Assembly (NCBI GenBank): GCA_026120185.1
Contig: JANUWF010001660.1
Location: forward strand, 902,584 to 966,583
Source of the DNA: Voacanga thouarsii
Taxonomy: Eukaryota > Streptophyta > Magnoliopsida > Gentianales > Apocynaceae
Length of the DNA: 64,000 nt
Reading direction: 5' to 3'
Under the pieces are notes generated by a model, which was not told where the DNA came from, made no database searches, and was given only the letters and a program-made list of their open reading frames with translations. The translations under genes were made by a program, and so were the position numbers. Shown piece after piece: positions 1 to 11,553 of the stretch. The stretch's first letter is position 1, and the number at the start of each line of letters is the position of its first letter.

Positions 1-395
1 AATCATCTTATTTTGTGCAAACCGATTTGGACCGGCCGGTCTAATCGGTGAATCGGCCAGTCCAACTGGATTGAACTGTTTACTCTTTTGGGGGGGGGGA
101 GGAGGGGGGCTAAATAAGATAATATATTCATAGAAAAGAAATAAGTTATATAAATGAACTAAATAGTCTATAGTAATAGAGAACATATCATATTTTCTTC
201 TAATTTCATTATTTATGCATTTATGGACTTGAATTTCGCTATATTATTGGTCAATTCTATTCGAAAAATAATTATTTTTTATTTTTTAAATTATAATATT
301 ACCAATTCAATTACGGTCTAATTATAGTTGGACCATTGAATTGTGAACCAGTAAATTTCTCGGTTCGATATCCGGTCCAGTTCTGAAAACATTGG
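1..395. mobile_element. Candidate non-autonomous TIR element inside LTR A (left end outside window)
   Basis: Both ends of this stretch carry related CCGGTC-rich sequence in opposite orientation: GGACCGGCCGGTCTAATCGG near 30-49, and near 365-395 a sequence whose reverse complement begins AATGTTTTCAGAACTGGACC. The sequence is absent from the sister LTR at 19945-20212. This fits a short terminal-inverted-repeat element, but the left terminus is at or beyond position 1 and no TSD can be checked. A 9-base G run lies near 91. Confidence 0.3.
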
Positions 396-685
396 TCAAA
401 GGAATTTGAAGTTCCTTTGGCCAATTTGTTCCTTCTCTAGGGCTATGTCTTTTTGTTCTAGGTGGCCTAGGGGAGTGCTTCGCTAGGCTGCCATGTTCTT
501 GTGCACTTATTCTATTTTTTTCCTTTTTCTTCCTTTTCACCTTTTGTTATTCTCAATTTATATTTCTTTTTCATTTCATACAAAATGAAGATGAAAAGGA
601 TGTGGTGAGTAGTGATTTAAGAATGAATTTATCACAAATAAAGCACAAATGCTATAGAAAAAGTGTATATGATGAGCACTCTTCA
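1..685 (-). repeat. Element A, 3' LTR (partial, cut by window start)
   Basis: Positions 400-685 match 19945-20212 with many point differences, including a shared stretch ending in a CTATAGAAAAAGTGTATA run. On the minus strand the LTR begins TGAAGAGTGCTCATC at 685, directly after the purine tract, as expected for a 3' LTR. A GGAAGTTCC-like remnant of the palindromes described for this family lies near 400-420. The first ~395 bases look like a different inserted sequence, listed separately. Confidence 0.6.
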
Positions 686-720
686 CATACCCCCATACTC
701 AAACATTTACTTGTCCTCAA
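686..720 (-). other. Element A polypurine tract region
   Basis: On the minus strand this reads GAGGACAAGTAAATG followed by GAGTATGGGGG immediately before the LTR start. The arrangement is the same as the tract at 6660-6692 of element B and marks the plus-strand priming site used in reverse transcription. Confidence 0.6.
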
Positions 721-1806
721 TCAAACCATAACTGTTTACAAACAAAGAAATAACTAATGTACAAATCAAGTAAAATACATTTATTCACAAGGATAAAAAA
801 TAACTAATTCTACAAGTAAAATGGATAATTCTACATTACATTCGAGGTGAATAATCAAGAATAGCTTAGCATATATGTAATAAGGTCAAAATTGTAAGGA
901 GATTAATTCATCTTCTACCTTAGAATTCATCTAAACACTAATCTATCCAAGTTAATCCCATGTATACCCTTATATTAAACTAGACACAACCAAGTACCTC
1001 AAAGTTGAATTAAACAAGTTTATGCCAAATAAATATGATTTACTTTACTTCTCCAATCAAGATTTCAAATAAAGTGATTTATACGAGATATGATTAACTG
1101 ACTCACTCATGTCTCATGACTTACCCAAGTACAAGTATTGCATGTGTTACATTACAATACAACAATACATTGCACTTTGATATAATATTACAACAGTACA
1201 TTTCAATTTGAATTGGCAAAGTAGGAGCCTCTCATTTTTCATCATTTTTCTTCCTATAAAGGAATGCATCTATAGTGATTTAAACTTAAATGATCTTTTA
1301 CATCCCTTGCATTTTTACTTTTTGGCTTTCTTTCTTTTTCTTTTTCTTGCTTCTATTCTCTTCTTTTTCATTACACATTATTTTTCATCATAAGACATGT
1401 ATTTTGATTTCCTAGAGCTTTTTTTTCTCCTCACTTCGGTAGGTGCATTAAGCAACTTACCTCTTGCTCCTAATTACCTTTTTATTGAAAAATACAATAA
1501 ACAATTGAAGATTTCTATATTACAACATACAAAATAATTAAATGAATGAATGAGTCGGAATTGCCATGAAACTAGAGATAAGCCAACAAACCACACTCAC
1601 AAAATTTTCATATGTTCTCAAAGAATCAACTTGACGTCATTTTCAAAGGCATAAATGAGATTAACTTACTTATCTAAACTTAGTCTTTGTCATGCCCAAT
1701 ATATAAATGTACATAAAATTAACGTTCCTAGAAAAGTCTTAAGTAGAATTTCCAAGTAAAAAGATGAATAATAACTCCACCAAACTAACACATAGCAACA
1801 CATATA
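721..1806 (-). other. Element A internal region, 3' part, non-coding
   Basis: AT-rich DNA with no credible reading frame. On the minus strand it aligns by eye with the 3' part of the element-B internal region (about 6100-6660), for example an AACTTGTTTAATTCAACTTT-like stretch at ~1000-1020 and a GGTGCA...GAGG block near 1440. Positions 1802-1806 (ATATA) are the left TSD of element B. Confidence 0.5.
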
Positions 1807-3721
1807 TGATAGGGCCTAAATTAGTCATATTTTTTCTAATTATTTGAGGCCATTTTAAGACACTTTTTGTACAATAACTAATTATATTCCTTTCTATTTG
1901 AGATTTCCCTTATAAAAATACGTTTCTATAATTTTATACAAAAATAAGAGAGAATTAAAATTAATTGTGTGCTTTTTCAGAACAAGACCAACACCATCTC
2001 AGGAAGGACAGCCGGCGCCGATCTTCCACTGGAAAAACAAAGAAGTGCAGAGCAATTGAAGGAACGAAAGAATGAATTGCAACAAGAACATGAATAGAAA
2101 AAGTTAGCAATGTCAGGCAGTTTCATGGCTCAGGGCTGAGCGAAGAAGAAGAAAAGAAACAGATTTTTGTGGTGGGCCAAGGAACAGTGAAAGAAAGCAA
2201 TTCGGTGGGCTTGGTTTGCCTAAGCAAGCCAACAACAAGAAGATTGCAACAAAGAAAAAAAAAAAGCAGAAGATGAATTTTGGCTGATAGCAAGAAAAGG
2301 ACAAAAGCAAAAATTAAAGACAAAGTCAACAATTTCGGCAGCATATATTCGGTGGCCTGGATTGTGGCTCAACTATGCCTATTGCAACAGAATGAAAAAC
2401 GAAGAAAAGGGAAGACAGTGGCTTAATTTAGCCGACAACAATGGGAAGTCGGCTCAGCAGGATTTTCGATGGTGTGCACGACTCAAATTGGAATCTGATT
2501 TAAGCAATTGAAATTCAACAGAATTGTGCTTCAACACAAGAAGACAAAAGTCCAAATTGAAGTTAAATTCTACAAAGTCAAAGGCGGTGAACTTCTTCTT
2601 CTTTACCTTAGTGTTTTAGTTAGGTTTTTATTTTAGAATTTTACTATTCCTTTTTGGTTTTGGATTATTTTTAGGTAATTACTTCTTCTTTACTTAGGAT
2701 TCTTTTAGAAACTTTGTGAGCCTATAAATAAAGGCCAATTTACCCTAGGAAGGAGGGGTGCACAACGTAGGGACTTAGATATATTTTAGAGTGCATCACT
2801 AATATTTTCTTAAGATAAATAATTCAAGAAGGGTTGTGCAAGAAGATCCTCAAAGGAAGAAGAAGGAGGCTTGCCCATGAGTGCTTTCTTTTACTTTGTT
2901 TTCTTTTTCTTGAAAAATGATATGTTAATTATTTTATTGTAGTTTGACATTGTTTTAGGTATTCATGATGTTTAGAGTTATTTGATCTTTTGATTAATTG
3001 ATTGTTTTCTTGGTATTTAATTACCTGTGCTAATTACGAGATTAATTGGTTGTTTCTTTGCATTAACTTGCTTGGAAAAATGGTTGGTGGTGGTTTCAAT
3101 TTATTGATTTCATATATATTGTCTCTTAACTTGCTTGGAAAATGGGTTAATTGCTAAGAACAAGGTAATTAAATGTTAATTGATGTCTAATAGGAATGGA
3201 TTCATTAGTTAATTTCATATTTTAAGTTTGTCAGGGATGGAAATTTAATCAAATGAGTGTGTTTAATGCATCTTTTAGGTAAGACTGACTGAGACAGGAC
3301 TGTGATACTAAGTTATTTAGAAGATAGGGGATTCATGGATTGGAAATGAAGTGAGTCTATATTAACCCTTCATGATGCTAAGAGAATGATTAGTTATGAT
3401 AATGGTTAAGTACTTTAAGATCATGTTTGTCAAAATAATGGTTTAAGTTACATATTTTTCCATCCTTGACATGTATATATTTTTATTTTTATTTTTATTT
3501 TTATTTCTTTTTCACTTTATAGAGTCGGTTAAACAATGAAAGTAAGGTGATTAATGTATACTTGTTCATTGAGGATCGACAGTCGTTTGAACCATATGCT
3601 ATGTTAATGATGAGTACGCTTGCTCATATGTGTAATTTAGGGTTAATGTTTTAATGTAAACTTGATTAGGAATGTGCCTAGTTTTTATATGATTTTTTAA
3701 TACCTAAATCTATACGCATTA
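1807..3721 (+). repeat. Element B 5' LTR
   Basis: Begins TGATAGGGCC and ends ...CTATACGCATTA just before the PBS. It matches 6693-10120 once the 7724-9252 insertion is removed, and also the minus-strand solo LTR at 30678-32534. Between 2000 and 2500 it is purine-rich (GAAGAAG runs) with a GC-rich GCCGGCGCCG island near 2010. Near 3480 there is a run of TTTTTA units. Confidence 0.85.
2723..2730 (+). promoter_or_regulatory. Putative TATA box in element-B 5' LTR
   Basis: TATAAATA in the context GAGCCTATAAATAAAGGCC. It is preserved at the matching place in the 3' LTR (7600-7607) and, reversed, in the solo LTR at 31613-31620. Transcription would begin some 25-35 bases downstream, about 0.95 kb into the LTR, which would set the U3/R border near 2755. 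Inferred from motif and conservation only. Confidence 0.5.
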
Positions 3722-3727
3722 TGTTTT

Positions 3728-3820
3728 TGGTGCCGTTGCCGGGGAGAAATCTGTGTTTATTGGTTTAATAATTCTTTCCTTGTGCCAAAAACATTAAGTT
3801 TTTGGCACCGTTGCCGGGGA
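3728..3820 (+). other. Duplicated primer binding site (tRNA-Asp type)
   Basis: TGGTGCCGTTGCCGGGGA at 3728-3745 is complementary, with one mismatch, to the 3' end of plant tRNA-Asp (which ends ...CGGCAACGGCGCCA). A second copy, TGGCACCGTTGCCGGGGA, lies 75 bases on at 3803-3820, also preceded by CATTA and a T run. The first copy abuts the LTR and is the expected working site; the second looks like a tandem duplication of the leader start. Confidence 0.75.
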
Positions 3821-4384
3821 ACAATTTCATGAAAGCTTGGACTTTATTGATTTAACCATGTAAATATGTAAATAGGTAAATTTGTACAATTGTTCTTTCT
3901 ACAAAAAAATGCCCTATTTTGTTGTTTGTATAATTGTATTTTAATTTCACTATATGTTGTAAATATGTAATTGGAGCCGTTCATAATAACTAACTTGTCT
4001 TTATATGTTTGTATATATTCTATTTAGTTATTTACTTTTACTAACCTAATGTTAATATGGAATATGTGTAATCTTTGTATGTTGAATTGGATGATTTCTA
4101 CGTCTATAATTTTGAGTCAATGCTAACTCTTCTTATTTTCAGGTTTGGACTTTTGTGAACACGTATTTTAGATGGACTGAAGTTATTTTATTTTATTATT
4201 TATTTATTTATTTACAATTTTTAATCTTAGCTTAATAATTAATTTATGAATTCGTGGTTATGCATTTATGATAATTTTTAGTTATGAAAAAAAAAATCAA
4301 CGCCTAGACAGAACATAACAGGCGCTAGTTCCGGGCCTGGTCGGCGCCGGCCCTAGACTGTTCCCTTTCTGATTTTCAAAAAAA

Positions 4385-4416
<32 letters not shown>

Positions 4417-4710
4417 AAAATTTTATCTTTTTCTTTTTGTCCTTTTTCGTTTGTTCCATTATTTTTTTTTTCTTTTCTTCCAATTTTTTTCTTATTTGGT
4501 CATTTTCTTCTTGTTTTCTTTTTCTTTAATTTTCTTATTTGTTTCTCTTATTTGTATTGTTCTTCTATTTTTCTTTCTTAGTTTATTTATTTATTCTATC
4601 CCCCTAGAACGATACTTTTATTTCTTCCCTTCATCTTCGTTTTCCCCTTCTTCTCCTTCACATTACTTATCTTCTTCTTCTAATTATCTCCAATGGATTA
4701 TTATTTTTTT

Positions 4711-4817
4711 TAAAACTTATACGTTGGGAAGTTATTGGTGGAACAACTCTCTTCATTAAATTTTTTTTTTTTTAACTTATACGTTGGGGAAGTCATTGGT
4801 GGAACAACTCTCTTCGT
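4711..4817 (+). repeat. Tandem duplication, ~60 bp unit
   Basis: Two adjacent copies of a unit holding ACTTATACGTTGGG and GGTGGAACAACTCTCTTC, each preceded by a T-rich run. Unit starts are about 60 bases apart and the copies differ by a few bases. No function is apparent. Confidence 0.7.
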
Positions 4818-5230
4818 GACATCTTGGAATAAAGAACCTCGTTGTGATATTTTGCTATAATGATTGAAGATTGATTGCCATTGTGTTTGTGCTATCTATG
4901 TTGAATATTCTCCTTGTCTTATGTTTCTTGAGAATCAAAAGTTTGAAAACATTCTTTATTGAAAATAGCACCAATTGCAAAATGTGAGACAAGGAGGATC
5001 TTGTGACCCTTTGGAGGTTGTAGTGCTACAATTGAACAATTTAGAGACAAGGAAGACTCTACTTCGAGAGGGACTTAAAGGCTTTGACTTTCTATTTTTC
5101 TTCTCCCTTGAATTTTATTTTGTTTCAATTACTCTTTATGCTTTTACTTGTGTGTTCATTTATCTATTTGTAGGTTGAATTTCGCTAGCATAATTCTTCC
5201 AACTTCTTGAAGAATGAATTTCTCATATCC

Positions 5231-5579
5231 TAGAGCTAATCTACACTTGGGGAGTATTGCTTAAACTTTCTACCCCTTTTCAATTTTGGTCCCATTGGAG
5301 ATGCTTTATTGTGTTTATTTTTTGCCATGAGGACATGGTCCAGTTTAAGTGTGGGGGAGTAGTTTGGTGATATTCTTAGTCCAAGTGTTTATTAATTATC
5401 TTTATTTTTATTGTTGTTGAGTTATTTTGAAATTTGAAATTTGGACTTTTCATGGAGCTAATCTGCCTTGGGGAGTATTATTTTCTTTTCCCTCATTACA
5501 TTCTTGGTCCCTGGGTTATGCTTTAGTGTGCTATTTTAGGCCACTGAGGACAATGTCCAATTTATGTATGGGGGAGAGA
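5231..5579 (+). repeat. Repeated internal module with hairpin and polypurine-like tract
   Basis: Two divergent copies (about 5231-5361 and 5458-5579), each running CTTGGGGAGTATT, then a TCC-rich spacer, then GAGGACA..TGTCCA(G/A)TTTA and GTGGGGGAG or ATGGGGGAG. The GGACAATGTCC part is a small palindrome. A third copy is found on the minus strand of element A (about 10275-10400), and the end of the module resembles the true purine tract at 6660-6690. Confidence 0.6.
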
Positions 5580-6659
5580 TTTAACATTTTCTCAAGTGCA
5601 TCTTTGTGATTTTCAATGGATTTCCAATTATATATGTTTGAGGGATTTTCAATGATATATGTTTGAATTGTTTTGAATTGTTGGAATTGTTGAAATTTTT
5701 TAAAAAACAAGAAAAAAAAAGATTTGGAGCTAAATTGAGTTTATTTGTTTATAATGAAGATATGATTTCCTTTTTAACTCTGGATATGGATTTGTCATTC
5801 AGTATGGTAGGATTTTATTAAAAAAGGTAAACTAGTATATTTAGTTAGATTTTGCTAAGTCGTGAGAATTTAAGTTAACCTTGGTTATATTTGGTATTTA
5901 AGTTTTATTTTATTCTTTGAGTTTGAATATGGATGATATGATGAAATATGGGAAGAGTTGTTGATTAATTCTTATATTATGCATTTAAAATTTTCTTAAC
6001 TTTGAGTTTTGAATAAGGAATGAGAGAAAAAAAATGAGTGAAAAAAATTAAGTTGAAAAAGGAAAAAATGTTCTTATTGTTTTTATCTTTGAAGACCTTT
6101 AGTTGAAAAGGGGGTCAATATGGGGAGAAGTAGCAAGTGTATTCGGTGCACTCTCTTGAGGCTATCCCGAAGGCAAAAAGGTGAGAAAAAGAAAAGAAAA
6201 GGGAAAAAATGTTGAAAAATTATTAGAGAAAAAAATGATGAGTGATGACTGTAAAGGGAGCCAATACGGTGTGTGAAGAGTAATCCATGCACTTGAGGCT
6301 ATCAATTCCCAAAGTCCTAGAAAAAAGAAGAGTGGAGTGGTTTCCTTATTTCACTAACTCGAGTTTGGTAAATTTGAATTTATAGTGCTTGAATTAGTTA
6401 AATAACTTGACTTGTATGATTTATGTTATCTATGTTTTTGCTTCAGAAGTGGAATAATTTTCATGTACTAGATATAAGCTTGTTTAACTTAACTTTGATG
6501 GCCTTGGGATTATTTGGTTTAATATATGAGTTCCAAAGGTTTTTAAAGGGTGAATGAATGACAATTTTGTGTCTAAGGTTGGAAAGAAATTATGGCTTTG
6601 TTACGGATGAATATAAAAAGAAATAAATTATTTTAGGTGCTTTGTTTAAGTGTTTACTT

Positions 6660-6692
6660 GAGGACAAGTAAAGATTCAAGTGTGGGGGAATA
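6660..6692 (+). other. Element B polypurine tract
   Basis: GAGGACAAGTAAAGATTCAA followed by GTGTGGGGGAATA immediately upstream of the 3' LTR start at 6693. Position and purine content fit the plus-strand primer site. Confidence 0.75.
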
Positions 6693-9600
6693 TGATAGGG
6701 CTTAAATGAGTCATATTTTTCCTAGTTATTTAAGGCCATTTTAAGACACTTTTTTGTACAATAACTAATCATATTCCTTTCTATTTGAGATTTCCCTTAT
6801 AAAAATACTTTTCTGTAATTTTATGTAAAAATAAGAGAGAATTGAAATTAATTGTGTGATTTTCCAGAACAAGACTAGCATCAGCTCAGGAAGGACAGCC
6901 GGCGCCGGTCTTCCACTGGAAAAATAGAGAAGTGTAGAGCAATTGAAGGAATGAATTGCAACAAGAACATGAATAGAAAAAGTTAGCAATGTCAGGCAGT
7001 TTCATGGCTCACGGCTGAGTGAAGAAGAAGAAAAGAAACAAATTTCGGTGGTGGGCTAAGGAACAGCGAAAGAAAGCAATTCGGTGTGCTTGGTTCGGCT
7101 AAGCAAGCCGACAATAAGAAGATTGCAACAAGGAAAAAAAAAACAGAAGATGAATTTCGGCTGACAGCAAGAAAAGGACAAAAGTATCAATTGAAGACAA
7201 AGTCAACAATTTCGGTAGCATAAATTCGGTGGCTTGGATTGCGGCTCAACTAAGCCGATTGCAATAGAATGACAAAGGAAGAAAAGGGAAGGCATCAGCT
7301 CAATTTAGCTAACAGCAATGGGAAGTCACCTTAGTAGGATTTTCGGTGGTGTGCACGGCTCAAATTGGAATCTGATTTTAGCAATTGAAATTCAACAGAA
7401 TTGCGCATTAACACAAGAAGACAAAAGTCCAAATTGAAGTTAAATTCTACAAAGTCAAAGGCGGTGGACTTCTTCTTCTTTTCTTTAGTGTTTTAGTTAG
7501 GTTTTTATTTTAGAATTTCACTATTCCTTTTTGGTTTTGGATTATTTTTAGGTAATTACTTCTTCTTTACTTAGGATTCTTTTAGGAACTTTGTGAGCCT
7601 ATAAATAAAGGCCAATTTACCCTAGGAAGAGGGGGGTGCACAACGTAGGGACTTAGATATATTTTAGAGTGCATCACCAATATTTTCTCAAGATAAATAA
7701 TTCAAGGAGGGTTGTGCAAGAAGTGTTAAAATTCGTGGACTCCTAAACGCAGAAAACATCCACGAATCCCTCCCGAGGACCCAAGTAAACGATTAAGATG
7801 ATCTAAGGTTTAAGAATTACCTCTGGTTGCTGTAATCGAAATCCTTCGATTCTGGTTGCGCTGTTGTACGTTCAACCCGAACAATCATCAGACGCTGCAG
7901 TATGCGAACGTCCTCTATCGGATACACACCGCGAACTCACTCGATACCCGGAGAGTGCCAGCGCCTAGGGTTTGAGAGGTTTTTTTTTTCTTTTCTGGTA
8001 GAGAATGGCACGAATGTTCTCAACCAAAAAATTGGACTATTGAAAAGACGGCTAGGGTTTTCTTAAAAACCCCTGAACCTCTTAAAGTCCAACCCTAATA
8101 ATATCTTATCATATTCTAATTTAAATTCAAATTAAATTTAAACTGATATGATAAGATTCTACCATTATCTCGGTAATTTAACTAATTAATTTACCGAGTC
8201 AGATTCTTATAATCTGGACATCATCCAGATACATCGAATGTGGACATATTTCCAGATTCATTGTATCTGGTAAATTTTCTAAGTACGATTAACTTAGACA
8301 TATTTTCAGATTCATCGAACCCGATTACCAGAAAAATAACCTAACAAGTTCGCTTATTGTGTGACCCTATAAATTCATTTAACATTGGCAGTGTGCCTAA
8401 ATCATATTTAAACAGCCCACAAGTTATAAGCGGTTTCCAGCAAAATATTATAACTATCCAGGTTAAATGAAGATCGGTGATCTCTTTAAACCAAACCATA
8501 ATTTTATATTTAGTCCTTTTGTCACACGATATCCAGATTAAGCATAAGGCACGGAGCAGGTCATCCTTATTAAGCTTAATCAATTATTTCTTGATTTCAT
8601 AGTAGACTGTTCAAACAAATGATATCAATATCTTAGATTGATATATTTGAGCACGGCCATGCATTTTTAACAGTCTAACTTATCAAGGGACCCATAGATA
8701 TCTCTCCTATAACTGAGAGGGACAAATTCCTTCACAATCAATCATATTCCTCTCCTTGATTTATTCTATATCCAACACTAGTCTAATTTATTATCTGGTT
8801 AAAGACAACTTTAGACAATGTCAAAATATAGAATTTATCAAGTAGGAAACTATGATGAATATAGGTCGAAGAACTTTCAATATTATTATGGCTAGAAAGT
8901 ACTTATGACATATTCCATGAAGTACTCTCACAGTGGGTCATGTCCAATACAATGTTCTATAACATTTATTTATGTCTTGACTCGATATCACAAATATCCA
9001 TGGCCAGTAAAACATAGCCATCAAGTCACAAACATACTAATCTTAATTTATTATTATTCCAATAATAATAATCGATCAGGGACAGTTTTAGAATAGTCAT
9101 TGTATTCATTATAGGGTTTTACTATCAAGTCACGTACTTGATGACCAACAAAATAAAACTCACTATTCATGGAAAGGAAAGCCTCATATTATTATATAAA
9201 ACATAATGAAAATAGTATAAGTACAAATTGACTCTAGGGCATATCCCAAACAAGAAGATCCTCAAAGGAAGAAGAAGGAGGCTTGCCCATGAGTGCTTTC
9301 TTTTACTTTGTTTTCTTTTTCTTGAAAAATGATATGTTAATTATTTTATTGTAGTTTGACATTGTTTTAGGTATTCATGATGTTTAGAGTTATTTGATCT
9401 TTTGATTAATTGATTATTTTCTTGGTATTTAATTACTTGTGCTAATTACGAGATTAATTGGTTGTTTCTTTGCATTAACTTGCTTGGAAAAATGGTTGGT
9501 GGTGGTTTCAATTTATTGATTTCATATATATTGTCTCTTAACTTGCTTGGAAAATGGGTTAATTGCTAAGAACAAGGTAATTAAAGGTTAATTGATGTCT

Positions 9601-10120
9601 GATAGGAATGGATTCATTAGTTAATTTCATATTTTAAGTTTGTCAGGAATGGAAATTTAATCAAATGAGTGTGTTTAATGCATCTTTTGGGTAAGACTGA
9701 CAGAGACAGGACTGTGATACTAAGTTATTTAGAAGATAGGGGATTCATGGATTGGAAATGAAGTGAGTCTATATTAACCCTTCATGATGCTAAGAGAATG
9801 ATTAGTTATGATAATGGTTAAGTACTTTAAGATCATGTTTGTCAAAATAATGGTTTAAGTTACATACTTTTCCATCCTTGACATGTATATATTTTTATTT
9901 TTATTTTTTTTCACTTTATAGAGTCGGTTAAATAATGAAAGACTGGTGATTAATGTATACTTGTTCCTTGAGGATCGACAGTCGTTTGAACCCTATGCTA
10001 TGTTAATGATGAGCACGCTTGCTCATATGTGTAATTTGGGGTTAACGTTTTAATGTAAACTTGATTGGGAAAGTTCTTAGTTTTTATATGATTTTTTAAT
10101 ACCCAAATCTATACGCATCA
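6693..10120 (+). repeat. Element B 3' LTR, interrupted by a copia solo LTR
   Basis: Starts TGATAGGGCTT and ends ATACGCATCA, followed by TSD copy ATATA. Removing 7724-9252 and one AGAAG leaves about 1.89 kb, matching the 5' LTR (1.92 kb). The TATA motif is kept at 7600-7607. Divergence from the 5' LTR is uneven: about 13 substitutions in the first ~175 bases, but only about 9 in ~600 bases of the downstream part. Confidence 0.85.
7724..9252 (-). mobile_element. Solo LTR of a Ty1/copia element in element-B 3' LTR
   Basis: Starts TGTTAAAATTCG and ends ATATCCCAAACA, giving TGTT...AACA termini, with a perfect TSD AGAAG (7719-7723, 9253-9257). The uninterrupted site is seen in the 5' LTR at 2841-2845. 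Read on the minus strand it opens TGTTTGGGATATGCCCTAGA, which is like the start of the solo LTR at 12237. There is no internal or coding part. It formed by insertion followed by LTR-LTR recombination and is the youngest event in this nest. Confidence 0.85.
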
Positions 10121-10638
10121 ATATACTAATAAGTCTTGAAAACTAACCTGATAATACGAAAAAAAATTCGAAAACATTTTAGCCCAAACACAAAAAATAA
10201 AGATTTTAGCCCAAAAAATAAGAAAATTGACAAAATAATTAATATAAAATTATAAAGAAATATTATTCAATCTCTCCCCCATACTTAAATTGGATAATGT
10301 CTTCATTGTCCAAAAATTAAATAATATAAGTATCCTGAATGGGACTAAAAGAAAAAGGGAGAAGAAGGAAAAACAATACTCCCCAAGCATATGAAGCTCA
10401 ATGTGTCATAGGAGAGAGAGGAAAATGAGGGTTGTCCAAAATAAGAAGATCTTCAATCCTACAAAAATAAAGAAAAAATACAACAGCATACCAAGGCGAA
10501 GAGATAGTAACAACTATAATACAAACAAAGCAATAGATAAAGAAAATAATTCAAAAGAAAATATAAATAAAAAAAAACAAGGAATTGTTACAAAAATGCA
10601 TTAGTATCAATATTAAAAACAACAAAACCATCGTATAC

Positions 10639-10640
<2 letters not shown>

Positions 10641-10690
<50 letters not shown>
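10641..10690. repeat. (AC)25 microsatellite
   Basis: Uninterrupted AC dinucleotide run in AT-rich non-coding DNA of element A. Confidence 0.95.
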
Positions 10691-10696
<6 letters not shown>

Positions 10697-11516
10697 AAAC
10701 AAATATTATTAACAAACCATAAAATCAACTAATATAAATAATACAAAAATATATATTAGTACCAAGAATTATACTAATATCAATATAGCAATAGCACAAA
10801 GCAAATGAACAACCTAATATTTTCACTAACGATACAGTAAATTAATATATAAATGCTAGTAGACCAACATCAATAATTATCCTATAGATAAAATAAAACA
10901 ACGTGGCTTATTGAAAAGAAACTCAAAATATTTTCACAACACTGACCACCAATCCATGAATACCACATGTTCCACACAACATGGTGAAATCTCTCAAATA
11001 ATCCAACAAATAACTTCAACACTACAAAGACTACTATACAAAAGGTTTTCAAAAACATGACAAAAATGATCTACAATCAAACCATAACATTCCACGACAC
11101 AAGATGCCAACTATGCAAACCAACCAACTCTTCATTATTCACCACAACTACAATTGAGTTTTAATCTTCCTCCAATAATTATTTATAGTACAACAACAAT
11201 ACAAAAAATAACAATATAAAACTAGAAGAGAAACTCCACAATAACAATAATTTTCTAATAAAATATCTAACATCAACCCAATCCTTAAAATATCCAACAC
11301 TACTAAAATAATAATGAACAAATCCTACTATACAACATACAACAACAATAATTATTATATAACAATATCTCCTCAATTAGTAGCTATTTACAACCACATC
11401 TTTGTCTTACAAAGAAACTGACACAACGACAATATACAACATTCCCCAACAAAAACAAAAATAATCCAAAACAACAAAGCTATATAAATTCACAAAACTT
11501 AAATCCCAAGAATACA

Positions 11517-11517
<1 letters not shown>

Positions 11518-11550
<33 letters not shown>
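11518..11550. repeat. (AC)n microsatellite
   Basis: About 16 AC units in the element A internal region. Confidence 0.95.

Positions 11551-11553
<3 letters not shown>

Larger units (their letters stand above)
3722..6692 (+). other. Element B internal region, non-coding
   Basis: About 2.97 kb between the LTRs. Open frames here are short and of low complexity (for example the T-rich stretch 4451-4759) and show no retroelement domain. Recognisable content is the double PBS, a GC-rich island with GGCGCCGG near 4345, an (AT)n run at about 4385-4407, a tandem duplication near 4711-4817, repeated purine-tract modules at 5231-5579, and a repeated GGTGCACTC/TTGAGGCTATC block near 6140 and 6290. Confidence 0.6.
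1807..10120 (+). mobile_element. Element B: complete non-coding LTR retrotransposon (LARD) with TSD
   Basis: A full element bounded by a perfect 5 bp duplication ATATA (1802-1806 and 10121-10125). It has a 1,915 bp 5' LTR (TGATAGGGCC...), a tRNA-Asp-type PBS, a ~2.97 kb internal region, a purine tract and a 3' LTR ending CGCATCA. No gag, protease, RT or integrase motif is visible, so it must have moved with proteins made elsewhere. The tRNA-Asp primer points to the Athila/Tat branch of Ty3/gypsy. It sits in opposite orientation inside the related element A. Its 3' LTR holds a later copia solo LTR. Confidence 0.85.

Noticed and set aside
4451..4759. 102-codon frame rich in Phe, Leu and Ser, looking like a membrane protein
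   Set aside because: T-rich low-complexity DNA in a non-coding LARD; it ends in a tandem duplication and has no conserved counterpart in element A.
8341..8583. 80-codon minus-strand frame as a gene
   Set aside because: It lies inside the copia solo LTR with no similarity to any known protein that I recognise.
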